This document shows positions 4,789 to 12,381 of a DNA stretch of 16,818 nt, piece after piece. This stretch comes from Nitrospira_G sp035457545. GTDB taxonomy: Bacteria > Nitrospirota > Nitrospiria > Nitrospirales > Nitrospiraceae. The first letter of the stretch is position 1; the number at the start of each line of letters is the position of its first letter. A program made the translations under genes and the position numbers. The notes beneath the pieces were generated by a model that had not been told where the DNA came from, did not search any database, and saw only the letters and a program-made list of their open reading frames with translations. The stretch covers positions 1 through 16,818 of the forward strand of contig DATIBM010000255.1 of assembly GCA_035457545.1 (NCBI GenBank), written 5' to 3'.

Positions 4789-7638
4789 ATGCCGTCGAGC
4801 GCCGCTCCTTACGAGACCTTCGTCACGGACCTTGCCGCGCTTGGTATGGCCGACGTGTATCGACGGCTGGAGTCGTCACCGGCCGGCCTGGCCTTCGATG
4901 AGGTGCAACACCGGATTCAGCGTTACGGGACCAACAGTCTTGCGGTTTCACGGGAAACGTCCTGGTCGCTTCGGCTGCTGCGACAACTCACCCACTTTCT
5001 CGCGTTGCTCCTCTGGATTGCGGCGCTGCTCGCGTTTATCGCGGACGCGATGCGTCCGGGCGAAGGGATGGCCCCGCTGGGCTGGGCCATCGTCGGCGTC
5101 ATCCTGCTCAACGCCGGCTTTGCCCTCTGGCAAGAGTACCGGGCCGAACGAGCGGTCGCTTCCCTTCATCATCTCTTGCCTTCCACCGCGTGGGTCGTTC
5201 GGCTGGGCCAGCCGCAGCAGGTGCCCCGCGACGAAGTCGTTCCGGGGGATGTCCTCCTGTTGGACGAGGGAGAGCAGGTGCCGGCCGATGCCCGTCTCGT
5301 AGAGGCCACCGGCCTCCGCGTGGACAATTCCGCCTTGACCGGAGAGGCTACGCCCAAACGCTGTACGGCGGACGCCTCCAGGGCCGCCCACCCGCTCGAC
5401 AGCCCCAACCTCGTTTTTGCCGGAACGTCGGTGCTCGCCGGCCACGGTCGCGCCGTCGTCTACGCCATCGGCATGGCGACGGAGTTCGGCAGGATCGCGC
5501 ACCTGGCAACCACGATCGAACCGGAGCTCAGCCCGTTGCAGAAAGAAATCGTCCGGGTGACGCGGGTCATCGCGCTCATTTCGCTGGCGATGGGCCTCTT
5601 GGTTTTTGCGCTCGGGCTCACGATGAACCTCGGGTTCTGGATCAGCGCGATCTTCGGCATCGGCATCATCGCCGCCAACGTGCCGGAAGGGCTGTTGCCG
5701 ACCGTCACGCTTGCGCTCGCCATGGGCAGCCAGCGCATGGCGAAGCGCAAGGCCTTGATCAAACACCTGCCGTCCGTCGAGACGCTCGGCTGCGCGACGG
5801 TGATCTGCACGGACAAGACCGGCACCCTGACCGAGAACCGCATGAGGGTGGAGTGCCTCTACGTAAACGATCTGGTCATGGAATCTCGGGAAGGGCTGCT
5901 CGTCGTCAAGGATCACCTCCCCAGCACGGCGGACCCGCGGCAGCTCGGCCCGCTGATCCAGGCCATGGCCCTCTGCCACAACGCCAAGCGCGCGAGGCAG
6001 GCAGGCGGCCGGCACGCGTGGGCGGGCGATCCGACCGAGGTGGCGCTCGTCGAGTTCCTGGACGACCATGGGGTGCTGCCCCACCAGCTTCCGGGCCGCA
6101 TGGGGGAACTGCCGTTCGACGCGGACCGCAAACGCATGGCCACCCTCCATTGGATCAGCGGGCGCCTCACCGCCTACGTCAAGGGCGCGCCGGAATCCGT
6201 CCTCCCGCTCTGTAGCCATGTCGGACAGAACGACGAGCGGGCTCCGATGACGGCCGATGAGCGGCGGAAGATCCTGGTCCAAAGCCGGGCCTTCGCCCAA
6301 CAGGCCTATCGGGTGCTCGCCGTGGCGATGCGGGAGATCGTTCCGGACGACAAGCGGTTGGATATCGAGACGGTCGAACAGAATCTCACGTTCTTGGGGC
6401 TGCTGGCGATGATGGACCCGCCCCATCGGGAAGTGCCGGAGGCCATCGCGCGGTGCCGGCGCGCGGGAGTTCGAGTGATCATGATCACAGGCGACCACCC
6501 GCTGACGGCGGAGGCCATCGCGCGAAAAATCGGCCTCGCCCCGTCGTCGCCGGCGCTGCTACCGGATGCCTTCGTTCCGGTCGTGGAAGGAGCGCAGGTG
6601 GAGTCGATGTCCGATGAGGCCTTGCGCCGCCTGCTGACTCCCGCCCGTCCTGGCCAGCCGGAACCGGTCTTCGCCCGCATGGCGCCGCGGCACAAGATGC
6701 GGGTCGTCTCGACCTTGAAGGAGATGGGCGAGGTCGTGGCCGTGACGGGGGACGGGGTCAACGACGCGCCCGCCCTCAAGAGGGCCGACATCGGGATCGC
6801 GATGGGCGTGGCCGGCACGGACGTGGCGAAGGACACGGCGGACATGATTCTCCTCGACGACAACTTTGCGACGATCGTCAACGCGATCGAGGAGGGACGG
6901 ACGGTCTATGCCAACATCAGAAAGTTCTGCACCTATGTCCTGTCGAGCAACGTGCCGGAAATCGTGCCGTACCTGGGATACGGCCTCGTCGGCATCCCGC
7001 TCGCCATCACCGTGCCGCAGATCCTCGCCGTGGACCTCGGCACCGACATCGTGCCGGCGCTCGCGCTAGGCTCCGAGCCTCCGCACCAAAGCGTGATGGA
7101 TCAGCCGCCGCGCCCACGGACCGAGCGGTTGATGAACGGAGCGCTGCTCTTGCGCGCCTACCTGTTCTTGGGACTGCTGGAATCCCTGGTGGCGCTCGGC
7201 GCCTTTTTCTGGTTTCTTCACGTGCAGGGCTGGGCCTGGGGCGACCCGTTGCCTTGGTCCGCTCCCTTGTACAAACAGGCCACGGCTGTCACACTGGCGG
7301 CCATCGTCATGAGCCAAGTCGCCAACGCCTTTGCCTGCCGATCCGACCAGGTTTCTTCGTTTCGCCTGGGGCTGTGGACCAATCCGCTGCTCTGGCTGGG
7401 CATCGGGGTCGAGCTCACGCTCCTGGCCTTGATCGTCTATAGCCCCTGGGGACAGGCGGTATTCGCAACAGAGTCCATTCCCTTCTGGATTTGGCCGGTC
7501 CTCGTTCTTGGAGCGCTCGGCCTGTTGCTGGCGGAGGAACTGCGCAAGCTGGTCCGGCGCCGATGGTACCCTGTCGCAACCGGAGACGACGGCCGCCTGC
7601 CTCAGTCCGAGCGGCACGACCCGCGGGCGTTCGCATGA
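4789..7638 (+). CDS. P-type cation-transporting ATPase, Na+/K+-ATPase-like (P2C) signatures
   Basis: A 949-aa ATP-driven cation pump of the inner membrane. Domains in order: N-terminal cation-ATPase segment (14-60), M1/M2 (about 69-115), actuator domain with TGEA (184-187), M3/M4 (259-312), the phosphorylated Asp342 in DKTGTLTENRM, the nucleotide domain with KGAPE (465-469), hinge TGD (567-569) and TGDGVNDAPAL (653-663), and M5-M10 (about 713-916). The ion-site helices read AANVPEGLL (M4, E300), LSSNVPEIVPYL (M5, S720, N721, E724) and VDLGTDIVPALAL (M6, D749, D753). These match animal Na+/K+-ATPase rather than the IPEGLP pattern of P2A Ca2+ pumps. S720 occupies the site that is Lys in H+/K+ pumps. 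No beta subunit is seen. Transport of Na+ and/or K+ is inferred. The start is the ATG 4789 context; its ribosome site is weak. The stop overlaps the next gene by ATGA. Confidence 0.93.
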   Translation: MPSSAAPYETFVTDLAALGMADVYRRLESSPAGLAFDEVQHRIQRYGTNSLAVSRETSWSLRLLRQLTHFLALLLWIAALLAFIADAMRPGEGMAPLGWAIVGVILLNAGFALWQEYRAERAVASLHHLLPSTAWVVRLGQPQQVPRDEVVPGDVLLLDEGEQVPADARLVEATGLRVDNSALTGEATPKRCTADASRAAHPLDSPNLVFAGTSVLAGHGRAVVYAIGMATEFGRIAHLATTIEPELSPLQKEIVRVTRVIALISLAMGLLVFALGLTMNLGFWISAIFGIGIIAANVPEGLLPTVTLALAMGSQRMAKRKALIKHLPSVETLGCATVICTDKTGTLTENRMRVECLYVNDLVMESREGLLVVKDHLPSTADPRQLGPLIQAMALCHNAKRARQAGGRHAWAGDPTEVALVEFLDDHGVLPHQLPGRMGELPFDADRKRMATLHWISGRLTAYVKGAPESVLPLCSHVGQNDERAPMTADERRKILVQSRAFAQQAYRVLAVAMREIVPDDKRLDIETVEQNLTFLGLLAMMDPPHREVPEAIARCRRAGVRVIMITGDHPLTAEAIARKIGLAPSSPALLPDAFVPVVEGAQVESMSDEALRRLLTPARPGQPEPVFARMAPRHKMRVVSTLKEMGEVVAVTGDGVNDAPALKRADIGIAMGVAGTDVAKDTADMILLDDNFATIVNAIEEGRTVYANIRKFCTYVLSSNVPEIVPYLGYGLVGIPLAITVPQILAVDLGTDIVPALALGSEPPHQSVMDQPPRPRTERLMNGALLLRAYLFLGLLESLVALGAFFWFLHVQGWAWGDPLPWSAPLYKQATAVTLAAIVMSQVANAFACRSDQVSSFRLGLWTNPLLWLGIGVELTLLALIVYSPWGQAVFATESIPFWIWPVLVLGALGLLLAEELRKLVRRRWYPVATGDDGRLPQSERHDPRAFA

Positions 7639-8009
7639 CAGGATCCTGCATGACCGGCCGCATCGTCGCCATTGCGCTACTCGTCACGGCGATCGGGTTC
7701 ATGGCGGGCCTGGTGGCGTCATGGGGCGAAGACGGCCGCATCCGCACCGGCCGCATGATCTACGAAGAGCATTGTTTTCGCTGCCATGGCCTGAACGGCG
7801 AAGGGGATGGACCGGAAGCGGATTCGCTCGTCGTGCGCCCGGCCAATTTCCACGCCCCCCGCATCCGCGCGAAAACCGACTTTGAATTGTGGATGGCCGC
7901 CGCCTATGGCGTCGCCTACACGCCGATGCACGGATGGCTGACCCGTCTCACGGATGAAGAAATCCTCGAAGCGCTGCGGTACATTCGCGAACTGGCGCCG
8001 CCTGAATAA
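7635..8009 (+). CDS. Membrane-anchored monohaem cytochrome c
   Basis: A 124-aa c-type cytochrome. Residues 9-29 form an uncleaved-looking membrane anchor or signal (RIVAIALLVTAIGFMAGLVA). The haem site is C47-F-R-C50-H51, followed by GLNGEGDGPEA and the usual VRPANF motif. Met98 in YTPMHGW is the likely second axial ligand, and the C-terminal helix DEEILEALRYIRELAPP is typical of the family. It would carry electrons on the periplasmic face. ATG 7635 overlaps the ATPase stop (ATGA), suggesting translational coupling. ATG 7650 has a better AGGA site and would give 119 aa. A cytochrome tied to a P-type ATPase is unusual. A bactofilin-like membrane protein follows 11 nt later. Confidence 0.88.
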   Translation: MTGSCMTGRIVAIALLVTAIGFMAGLVASWGEDGRIRTGRMIYEEHCFRCHGLNGEGDGPEADSLVVRPANFHAPRIRAKTDFELWMAAAYGVAYTPMHGWLTRLTDEEILEALRYIRELAPPE

Positions 8010-8020
8010 AGGAGTCTCCC

Positions 8021-9217
8021 ATGACATCCTCCGGACCACGTTGGCTCATCGGGATCATGATCATGCTCTGCGCAGGTCTGTTGGACGGGTGGCAGCCGCC
8101 TCTTGTCCTGGCAGACGAAGCGAGCCAGGAATCGGACGGTTCCCGTGGCCTTGTGACCGTGCCGCGCGGACAGACCATCAATCGGGATTATTTCGCCGCC
8201 GCCGATCAGGTGGAGATCTACGGCACGATCAACGGCGACGCCCATGTGATCGCCCGCCGGATCATCGTGGATGGGACCATCAACGGCGACCTCCTGGCCG
8301 CTGGCGCGATCGTAACGATCTCCGGCACGGTGACGGCCGACGCGCGGGTCGTGGGAGGCCGGGTCTCGATCAGCGGGCAGATCGGCCGCAACCTCACCGT
8401 GGGAGGCGGGATGATCGAAACCGCCGGCACCGGCCGCGTGGAGGGAGCGATGGTCGCAGGCGGAGGCTCCGTGCATTTAGCCGGGCCGGTCGCAAAGAGT
8501 CTGAACGTGGGTGGCGGAGAGGTCATCCTCTCCAATGAAATCGGCGGCCATGTCAACGCCGCCGCCGGGACGCTTCGCGTGACGACCAACGCCAGGATCG
8601 AGGGGAACCTGAGCTACATGGGACAAGGCTCCCCGATCATCGACGATCCGGGCGTCGTCAAGGGCCGGGTCACGGAACGGGCCTTCCGCACGCTCCGGAT
8701 GCCTCAGCCGGAACAGATCCTGGCCGGGCTCGCCATGGGGAAGCTGCTGTTCACCGGAATCAGTTTCGTGTCGACGCTCGTGCTGGGGTTGGTGCTCATC
8801 CATTTCTATCCGATCGCGACGGAATTGACCGTGGCCAACCTGAGCCGGCGGACGCTCGCCTCCTTCGGGATGGGCCTGGTGCTGTGCCTGCTGGGACCGA
8901 TCGTGATTCTGTTGCTGGCGGCCACGTTGTTGGGTATCCCGCTTGCGCTGGTGGCGGCAGCCGGCCTGTTCCTGCTCCTCTATCTGAGCCGCATCTTCGC
9001 GATCACCTGGCTGGGCTGGGGGCTCTTGCGCGGTCTCGGACGAGCGCCCGGGGCAAGAGGAGCCTTCATGACCGGGCTGATCCTGTACTTTGTCCTGACG
9101 CTCATCCCGTTCGCCGGGGGTTTTGTCATGCTGCTGGTGACGGTGATCGGAACCGGAGCGGCGCTGTTGAGCAAGGGAGAGATTTACCGCAAGGCCCGGT
9201 ACCAGGAATTGATTTAG
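8021..9217 (+). CDS. Bactofilin-like (polymer-forming) protein with C-terminal membrane domain
   Basis: A 398-aa protein with an N-terminal signal or anchor (residues 8-31). About eight short right-handed beta-helix repeats follow (residues 65-215: YGTINGDAHV, DGTINGDLLA, SGTVTADARV, SGQIGRNLTV, AGPVAKSLNV and others), as in bactofilin/polymer-forming domains. After a linker there are four or five hydrophobic helices (about 241-263, 282-301, 303-327, 348-383) and a basic tail. Classical bactofilins are about 120-180 aa, cytosolic and without membrane helices, so this is a fused architecture whose repeat domain is probably periplasmic. ATG 8021 follows AAAGGAG. It shares the ATPase-cytochrome transcript by spacing. 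The function is not known; a scaffold for the membrane complex is an inference. Confidence 0.8.
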   Translation: MTSSGPRWLIGIMIMLCAGLLDGWQPPLVLADEASQESDGSRGLVTVPRGQTINRDYFAAADQVEIYGTINGDAHVIARRIIVDGTINGDLLAAGAIVTISGTVTADARVVGGRVSISGQIGRNLTVGGGMIETAGTGRVEGAMVAGGGSVHLAGPVAKSLNVGGGEVILSNEIGGHVNAAAGTLRVTTNARIEGNLSYMGQGSPIIDDPGVVKGRVTERAFRTLRMPQPEQILAGLAMGKLLFTGISFVSTLVLGLVLIHFYPIATELTVANLSRRTLASFGMGLVLCLLGPIVILLLAATLLGIPLALVAAAGLFLLLYLSRIFAITWLGWGLLRGLGRAPGARGAFMTGLILYFVLTLIPFAGGFVMLLVTVIGTGAALLSKGEIYRKARYQELI

Positions 9218-9239
9218 CGGGTCCCGCCCCTCACCGCCT

Positions 9240-9263
9240 CCTCTCCCCCCGTGGGGGGAGAGG
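9240..9263. repeat. GC-rich inverted repeat (terminator-like or intergenic element)
   Basis: An 11-bp perfect inverted repeat, CTCTCCCCCC/GGGGGGAGAG plus a flanking C-G pair, around a GT centre. It lies 22 nt after the bactofilin-like gene. There is no T-run, so it is not a classic intrinsic terminator. The surrounding CCTCACC...AGGGAGAGGGG resembles dispersed intergenic repeats of GC-rich genomes. Confidence 0.55.
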
Positions 9264-9373
9264 GCAAGGGAGAGGGGACATGCGCTGGCAAATCAATGAC
9301 AACGAACTTCCAGGATGCAAAACCAGCCGCATGATTCCGTCGCCGGCAAGAGTCTCACGAGAGAGCGGACATC

Positions 9374-10495
9374 ATGGTCACGGACGAGACGCAGCAATTG
9401 ACGATCGAGAAGGGCACCTGCTTCGCGCTGCTCGCCTATGACATCGGCGCCGCCATCAATCTCGACCTCGCCGACCGCCGCATCACCGCGCTGAAGGAAC
9501 GGGCCCAGATCCGCTACAAGCTCCGCGCGCCGCCGCATCTGGAATACCGCCCCGCGCCGTTGCGGATCTTGCAGGAGACCGCCCCGATCAAGCTCTGGCA
9601 CTATGCCACGAGCCCGAGCATCGAGCTGATGCTCTACGACTTCGGCGCCTTGACGGTCACCTATAAGATCCCGATCGAAGGTCCCTTCGCCGGCCTGGTG
9701 GGGCTGAGCGAAGCCCTCTACGACAACCCCTCGCTCTTGACCGATTCGCGCCGATGGGTCGATCAGTTGGCCGAGGCGCTCGGGGAAGCCATCGAGAAGC
9801 CGGCGCTGGCCGGCGAGGTCGAGGACTACGCGATCTTCCATATCGAAGCCTCCAGCGCCCCGAACAGCCCCTTTCTCTGGACGGCCTTCGAGCACGAGCT
9901 GGCGCAAATCCTCCGGTGCGAGCGGGCCCCGCTCTCCGAGCAGGAAATCCGCGACGCCATGTCCTACCGCCTCTCCTTCAGCCCCGAGGATCTCGCCGTC
10001 ATCGACTGGAACGCCGCCTTTCTGTTCGGGTCCGACATGGAGGACGTGCGGGCGGTGATCGAGTTCGCCAACGTGGAGCTGCTGGAAATGCGCCTGCTCG
10101 ACCACCAGCTCGATCTCGCGCTGGACCAGGCCTATGAGGCGCTGGCCAAGACCCCGTGGAGCCGGCTGCCCCTGCCCCGTTCGCTCGAAACCAGCTCCAC
10201 CCGCATCGCGGAAATGCAGGTGGACAGCGCCATCCTCTTCGAGCGCGTTACCAACACGCTCAAGCTGCTGGGGGACCAGTACCTCGCGCGGCTCTATCGC
10301 ATGATTTCGCAGCGCTTTCACCTGGAGGATTGGGACGCGAGCATCATCCGCAAGCTCCAGACGTTGGACAGCATTTACGGCAAGATGACCGACCGGGCCG
10401 CCAATCGCCGGATGGAATTGCTCGAATGGATCATCGTCATCCTCATCGCCATCTCCATCGTGATTTCCTTCATCCCAATGGGATCGTCGCACTGA
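9374..10495 (+). CDS. RMD1/YagE family protein (DUF155)
   Basis: A 373-aa member of the DUF155 family, which includes yeast RMD1/Sif2 and the human mitochondrial RMND1. Family landmarks are all in the C-terminal half: WNAAFLFGSD (212-221), VIEFANVELLEMRLLDHQLD (228-247), MQVDSAILFERVTNTLKLLG (281-300), DQYLARLYRMISQRFHLEDW (301-320), IIRKLQTLDSIYGKM (324-338), then RRMELLEWIIVILIAISIVI (345-364), a single C-terminal membrane helix. The N-terminal half (1-200) is a mixed alpha/beta region and lacks a signal. The mitochondrial relatives are needed for respiratory complex translation; the bacterial role is unknown. ATG 9374 lacks a strong ribosome site (GAGAGCGG upstream). It probably heads a sub-operon with the nucleotidyltransferase, 11 nt downstream. 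Confidence 0.85.
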   Translation: MVTDETQQLTIEKGTCFALLAYDIGAAINLDLADRRITALKERAQIRYKLRAPPHLEYRPAPLRILQETAPIKLWHYATSPSIELMLYDFGALTVTYKIPIEGPFAGLVGLSEALYDNPSLLTDSRRWVDQLAEALGEAIEKPALAGEVEDYAIFHIEASSAPNSPFLWTAFEHELAQILRCERAPLSEQEIRDAMSYRLSFSPEDLAVIDWNAAFLFGSDMEDVRAVIEFANVELLEMRLLDHQLDLALDQAYEALAKTPWSRLPLPRSLETSSTRIAEMQVDSAILFERVTNTLKLLGDQYLARLYRMISQRFHLEDWDASIIRKLQTLDSIYGKMTDRAANRRMELLEWIIVILIAISIVISFIPMGSSH

Positions 10496-10506
10496 CCGAA
10501 GGGAGC

Positions 10507-11181
10507 ATGAATCTCGTGGACCAGAGCCGGACCATCCTGAAAGTCTTGATCGGATCGCAGGCGCATGGGCTGGCCGGCCCGGAGAGCGATGCCGACTATC
10601 GGAGCGTCTACGTCATGCCGACGGCCGATCTCTTCCGGGTCGGCTTTCGGTACCAGGGCGCAAAGATGACGAAAGAGACAGCAGATGAGACGGCTTGGGA
10701 GATCGGCCTGTTCCTGTCGCTGGCGCTCGAATGTTACCCGCTGGTCCTCGAAACCTTTCTCGCGCCGGTCGTCTCGGCGAACGAATGGGGACGGGAGTTG
10801 CGCGATCTCTTCCCCGCCGTCTGGTCCCCGCGCCAAGCCTACGAGGCCTTCATGACCTATGCGGCGAACCAGCGCAAGAAGTTTCTCGACAAGAAAGACG
10901 GGAGGCCGGCCAAGTATGCCGCGGCCTACGTGCGCGTCCTCTATAACCTCTGCGAACTCCTCGACCGGGGAACCTTCACGGTGCGGATCGCCGAGACGGA
11001 GGTTGGGGCCGATCTCGTCCGGCTGAAGGCGGGGCAGGTCAGGACCGGGGAGGTCATCGACATGGGCGAGCACTGGGCCGGCGTCGCCTCCCAGCGCCTG
11101 AGCACCTGCGTCCATCGGTCCGATCCCAACGCGGTCGATGCCTTTGCCCTCCACATCCGCAAGGCGTTTCTCTCCCCCTAA
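10507..11181 (+). CDS. Nucleotidyltransferase superfamily protein (RlaP-like, PF10127)
   Basis: A 224-aa protein of the DNA polymerase beta/nucleotidyltransferase superfamily. The N-terminal catalytic motif is GSQAHGLAGPESDADYRSVY (residues 16-35), i.e. the G-S loop followed by the metal-binding D28-x-D30. The remainder (residues 60-224) is helical, with the RKKFLDK and KYAAAYVRVLYNLCELL segments seen in YcgL/RlaP proteins. Such enzymes are linked to RNA repair and ligation, but no RNA ligase lies beside this one. ATG 10507 has its GAAGGGAG only 1-2 nt away, so GTG 10516 (VDQSRTILKV...) is a serious alternative start. The short spacing to the RMD1 gene suggests one transcript. Substrate unknown. 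Confidence 0.8.
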   Translation: MNLVDQSRTILKVLIGSQAHGLAGPESDADYRSVYVMPTADLFRVGFRYQGAKMTKETADETAWEIGLFLSLALECYPLVLETFLAPVVSANEWGRELRDLFPAVWSPRQAYEAFMTYAANQRKKFLDKKDGRPAKYAAAYVRVLYNLCELLDRGTFTVRIAETEVGADLVRLKAGQVRTGEVIDMGEHWAGVASQRLSTCVHRSDPNAVDAFALHIRKAFLSP

Positions 11182-11191
11182 GTCACCACGC

Positions 11192-12160
11192 ATGGACAGT
11201 CCACCTCGCGACGAACGACGACGGGCGGCGGAACTGATGACGGCGGCCATTCCGCGCGCCGCTCCCACCGACCACGTGGCCCGCACCCTCTCGATGCTGA
11301 GGGAAGGCAAGCTCGAAGAAGCCGGACACCTCTACCTTGTGGATGAGCAGGGCCGGCTGCTCGGTCAGGTGCCGATTGAACGGTTGCTGGCCGCCGGCCC
11401 CGAACAGGTCCTGGCCGATCTTCAAGGTCCGCCACCGCTGGAGGTGAGTCCGGACGAGGTCGCCGAATCCGCCGCGTTGCTGGCGGTTGAACGGCACGAG
11501 GCGGACGTGACCGTGATCGATGAGCGGCGCCGGTTGCTGGGGGCCATCCCGATCGGAAGGCTCCTCGCCCTGCTGCATGAGGAGCATGTGGACGATCTGC
11601 TCCGAAAAGGCGGCGTGGGCTCGGCCCATCCGGCTCCCACCGAACCGCACCGCACGGTCGATGCCTTCCTGGCCAGGATTCCCTGGCTGATTCTCGGATT
11701 GGCCGGCGGGTGGGTGGCCGCGGGAATCGCCCGTGCCTTTGAAGCAGCCTTGCAGCAAGAGATCGCGCTGGCCTTCTTTCTTCCACTCGTCGTCTACATG
11801 GCGGACGCAGTCGGCACCCAAACAGAGACGGTCTTGGTCCGGACCCTGGCCTACGGCCGGGTCTCGGTGCTCCTGCACCTCTGGCGCGAAGGACTCCTGG
11901 GACTCTTGATCGGAGCCACCGTCGGCGCCGTTGCGGGAGTCGGCCTGTACCTGTTCAGCGGCCACCGCCAACTCGCGTTGGTCGTTTCGATCACGCTCCT
12001 GGCCACCTCCTGCGTCGCGACGCTGGTCGCCACCCTGCTCCCGCTCGCCCTGGACCGGCTGGGGGTCGATCCGGCGCTTGCCAGCGGGCCGATCGCCACC
12101 GTGCTCCAGGACCTCCTGAGTGTGGCCATGTATCTGGGCATCGCCACCGCCCTCCTCTGA
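11192..12160 (+). CDS. mgtE: MgtE-family magnesium transporter lacking the N domain
   Basis: A 322-aa inner-membrane Mg2+ channel/transporter. Residues 27-135 contain two CBS units (EAGHLYLVDEQGRLLGQVPI and ADVTVIDERRRLLGAIPI), followed by the MgtE integral membrane domain (163-322, five helices). Signatures are FFLPLVVYMADAVGTQTETV (195-214), where most homologues have GGNxGTQ, and DPALASGPIATVLQD (293-307). D293 and D307 have the spacing of D418/D432 in the Thermus thermophilus protein, D432 being a pore residue. Typical MgtE proteins are about 450 aa and begin with a superhelical N domain that senses Mg2+; it is absent here. ATG 11192 starts 11 nt after the upstream gene, with no strong ribosome site, so translational coupling is likely. 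Confidence 0.87.
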   Translation: MDSPPRDERRRAAELMTAAIPRAAPTDHVARTLSMLREGKLEEAGHLYLVDEQGRLLGQVPIERLLAAGPEQVLADLQGPPPLEVSPDEVAESAALLAVERHEADVTVIDERRRLLGAIPIGRLLALLHEEHVDDLLRKGGVGSAHPAPTEPHRTVDAFLARIPWLILGLAGGWVAAGIARAFEAALQQEIALAFFLPLVVYMADAVGTQTETVLVRTLAYGRVSVLLHLWREGLLGLLIGATVGAVAGVGLYLFSGHRQLALVVSITLLATSCVATLVATLLPLALDRLGVDPALASGPIATVLQDLLSVAMYLGIATALL

Positions 12161-12176
12161 AGGCCGCCGGAGCGGT

Positions 12177-12210
12177 GTCTCACATGGGTGAGACGTAAAA
12201 GGTGAGACGT
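12177..12210. repeat. GTCTCAC/GTGAGAC inverted and direct repeat cluster
   Basis: GTCTCAC (12177-12183), then GTGAGAC (12188-12194), then GTGAGAC again (12202-12208). The first two form a 7-bp hairpin with a 4-nt loop. The last two are part of a direct repeat GGTGAGACGT at 12187-12196 and 12201-12210. It lies 16 nt after the mgtE stop and could be a transcription end or a dispersed intergenic repeat. No T-run follows. Confidence 0.55.
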
Positions 12211-12381
12211 GGGCCAACGAGGGGTCAGCCGGCCTCCTCACCCAAAAAATTGCCGTCCATCTTGGCATCTTCCGCACAGAAGAGTATAAGGGACAACATT
12301 CTCTACGCCACACATCGTAGAAACCAGCGTCGCTCGATCCCGCGACGGCTGACCCAGTCGACACATGGAATGGAGGTCTCA

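Noticed and set aside
4948..6498. Minus-strand open frame of 516 codons inside the ATPase
   Set aside because: Composition is rich in Arg, His and Asp as expected for a GC-rich shadow; the plus strand has all ATPase motifs.
9293..10492. Minus-strand open frame of 399 codons
   Set aside because: Shadow of the RMD1 gene, which has strong family motifs on the plus strand.
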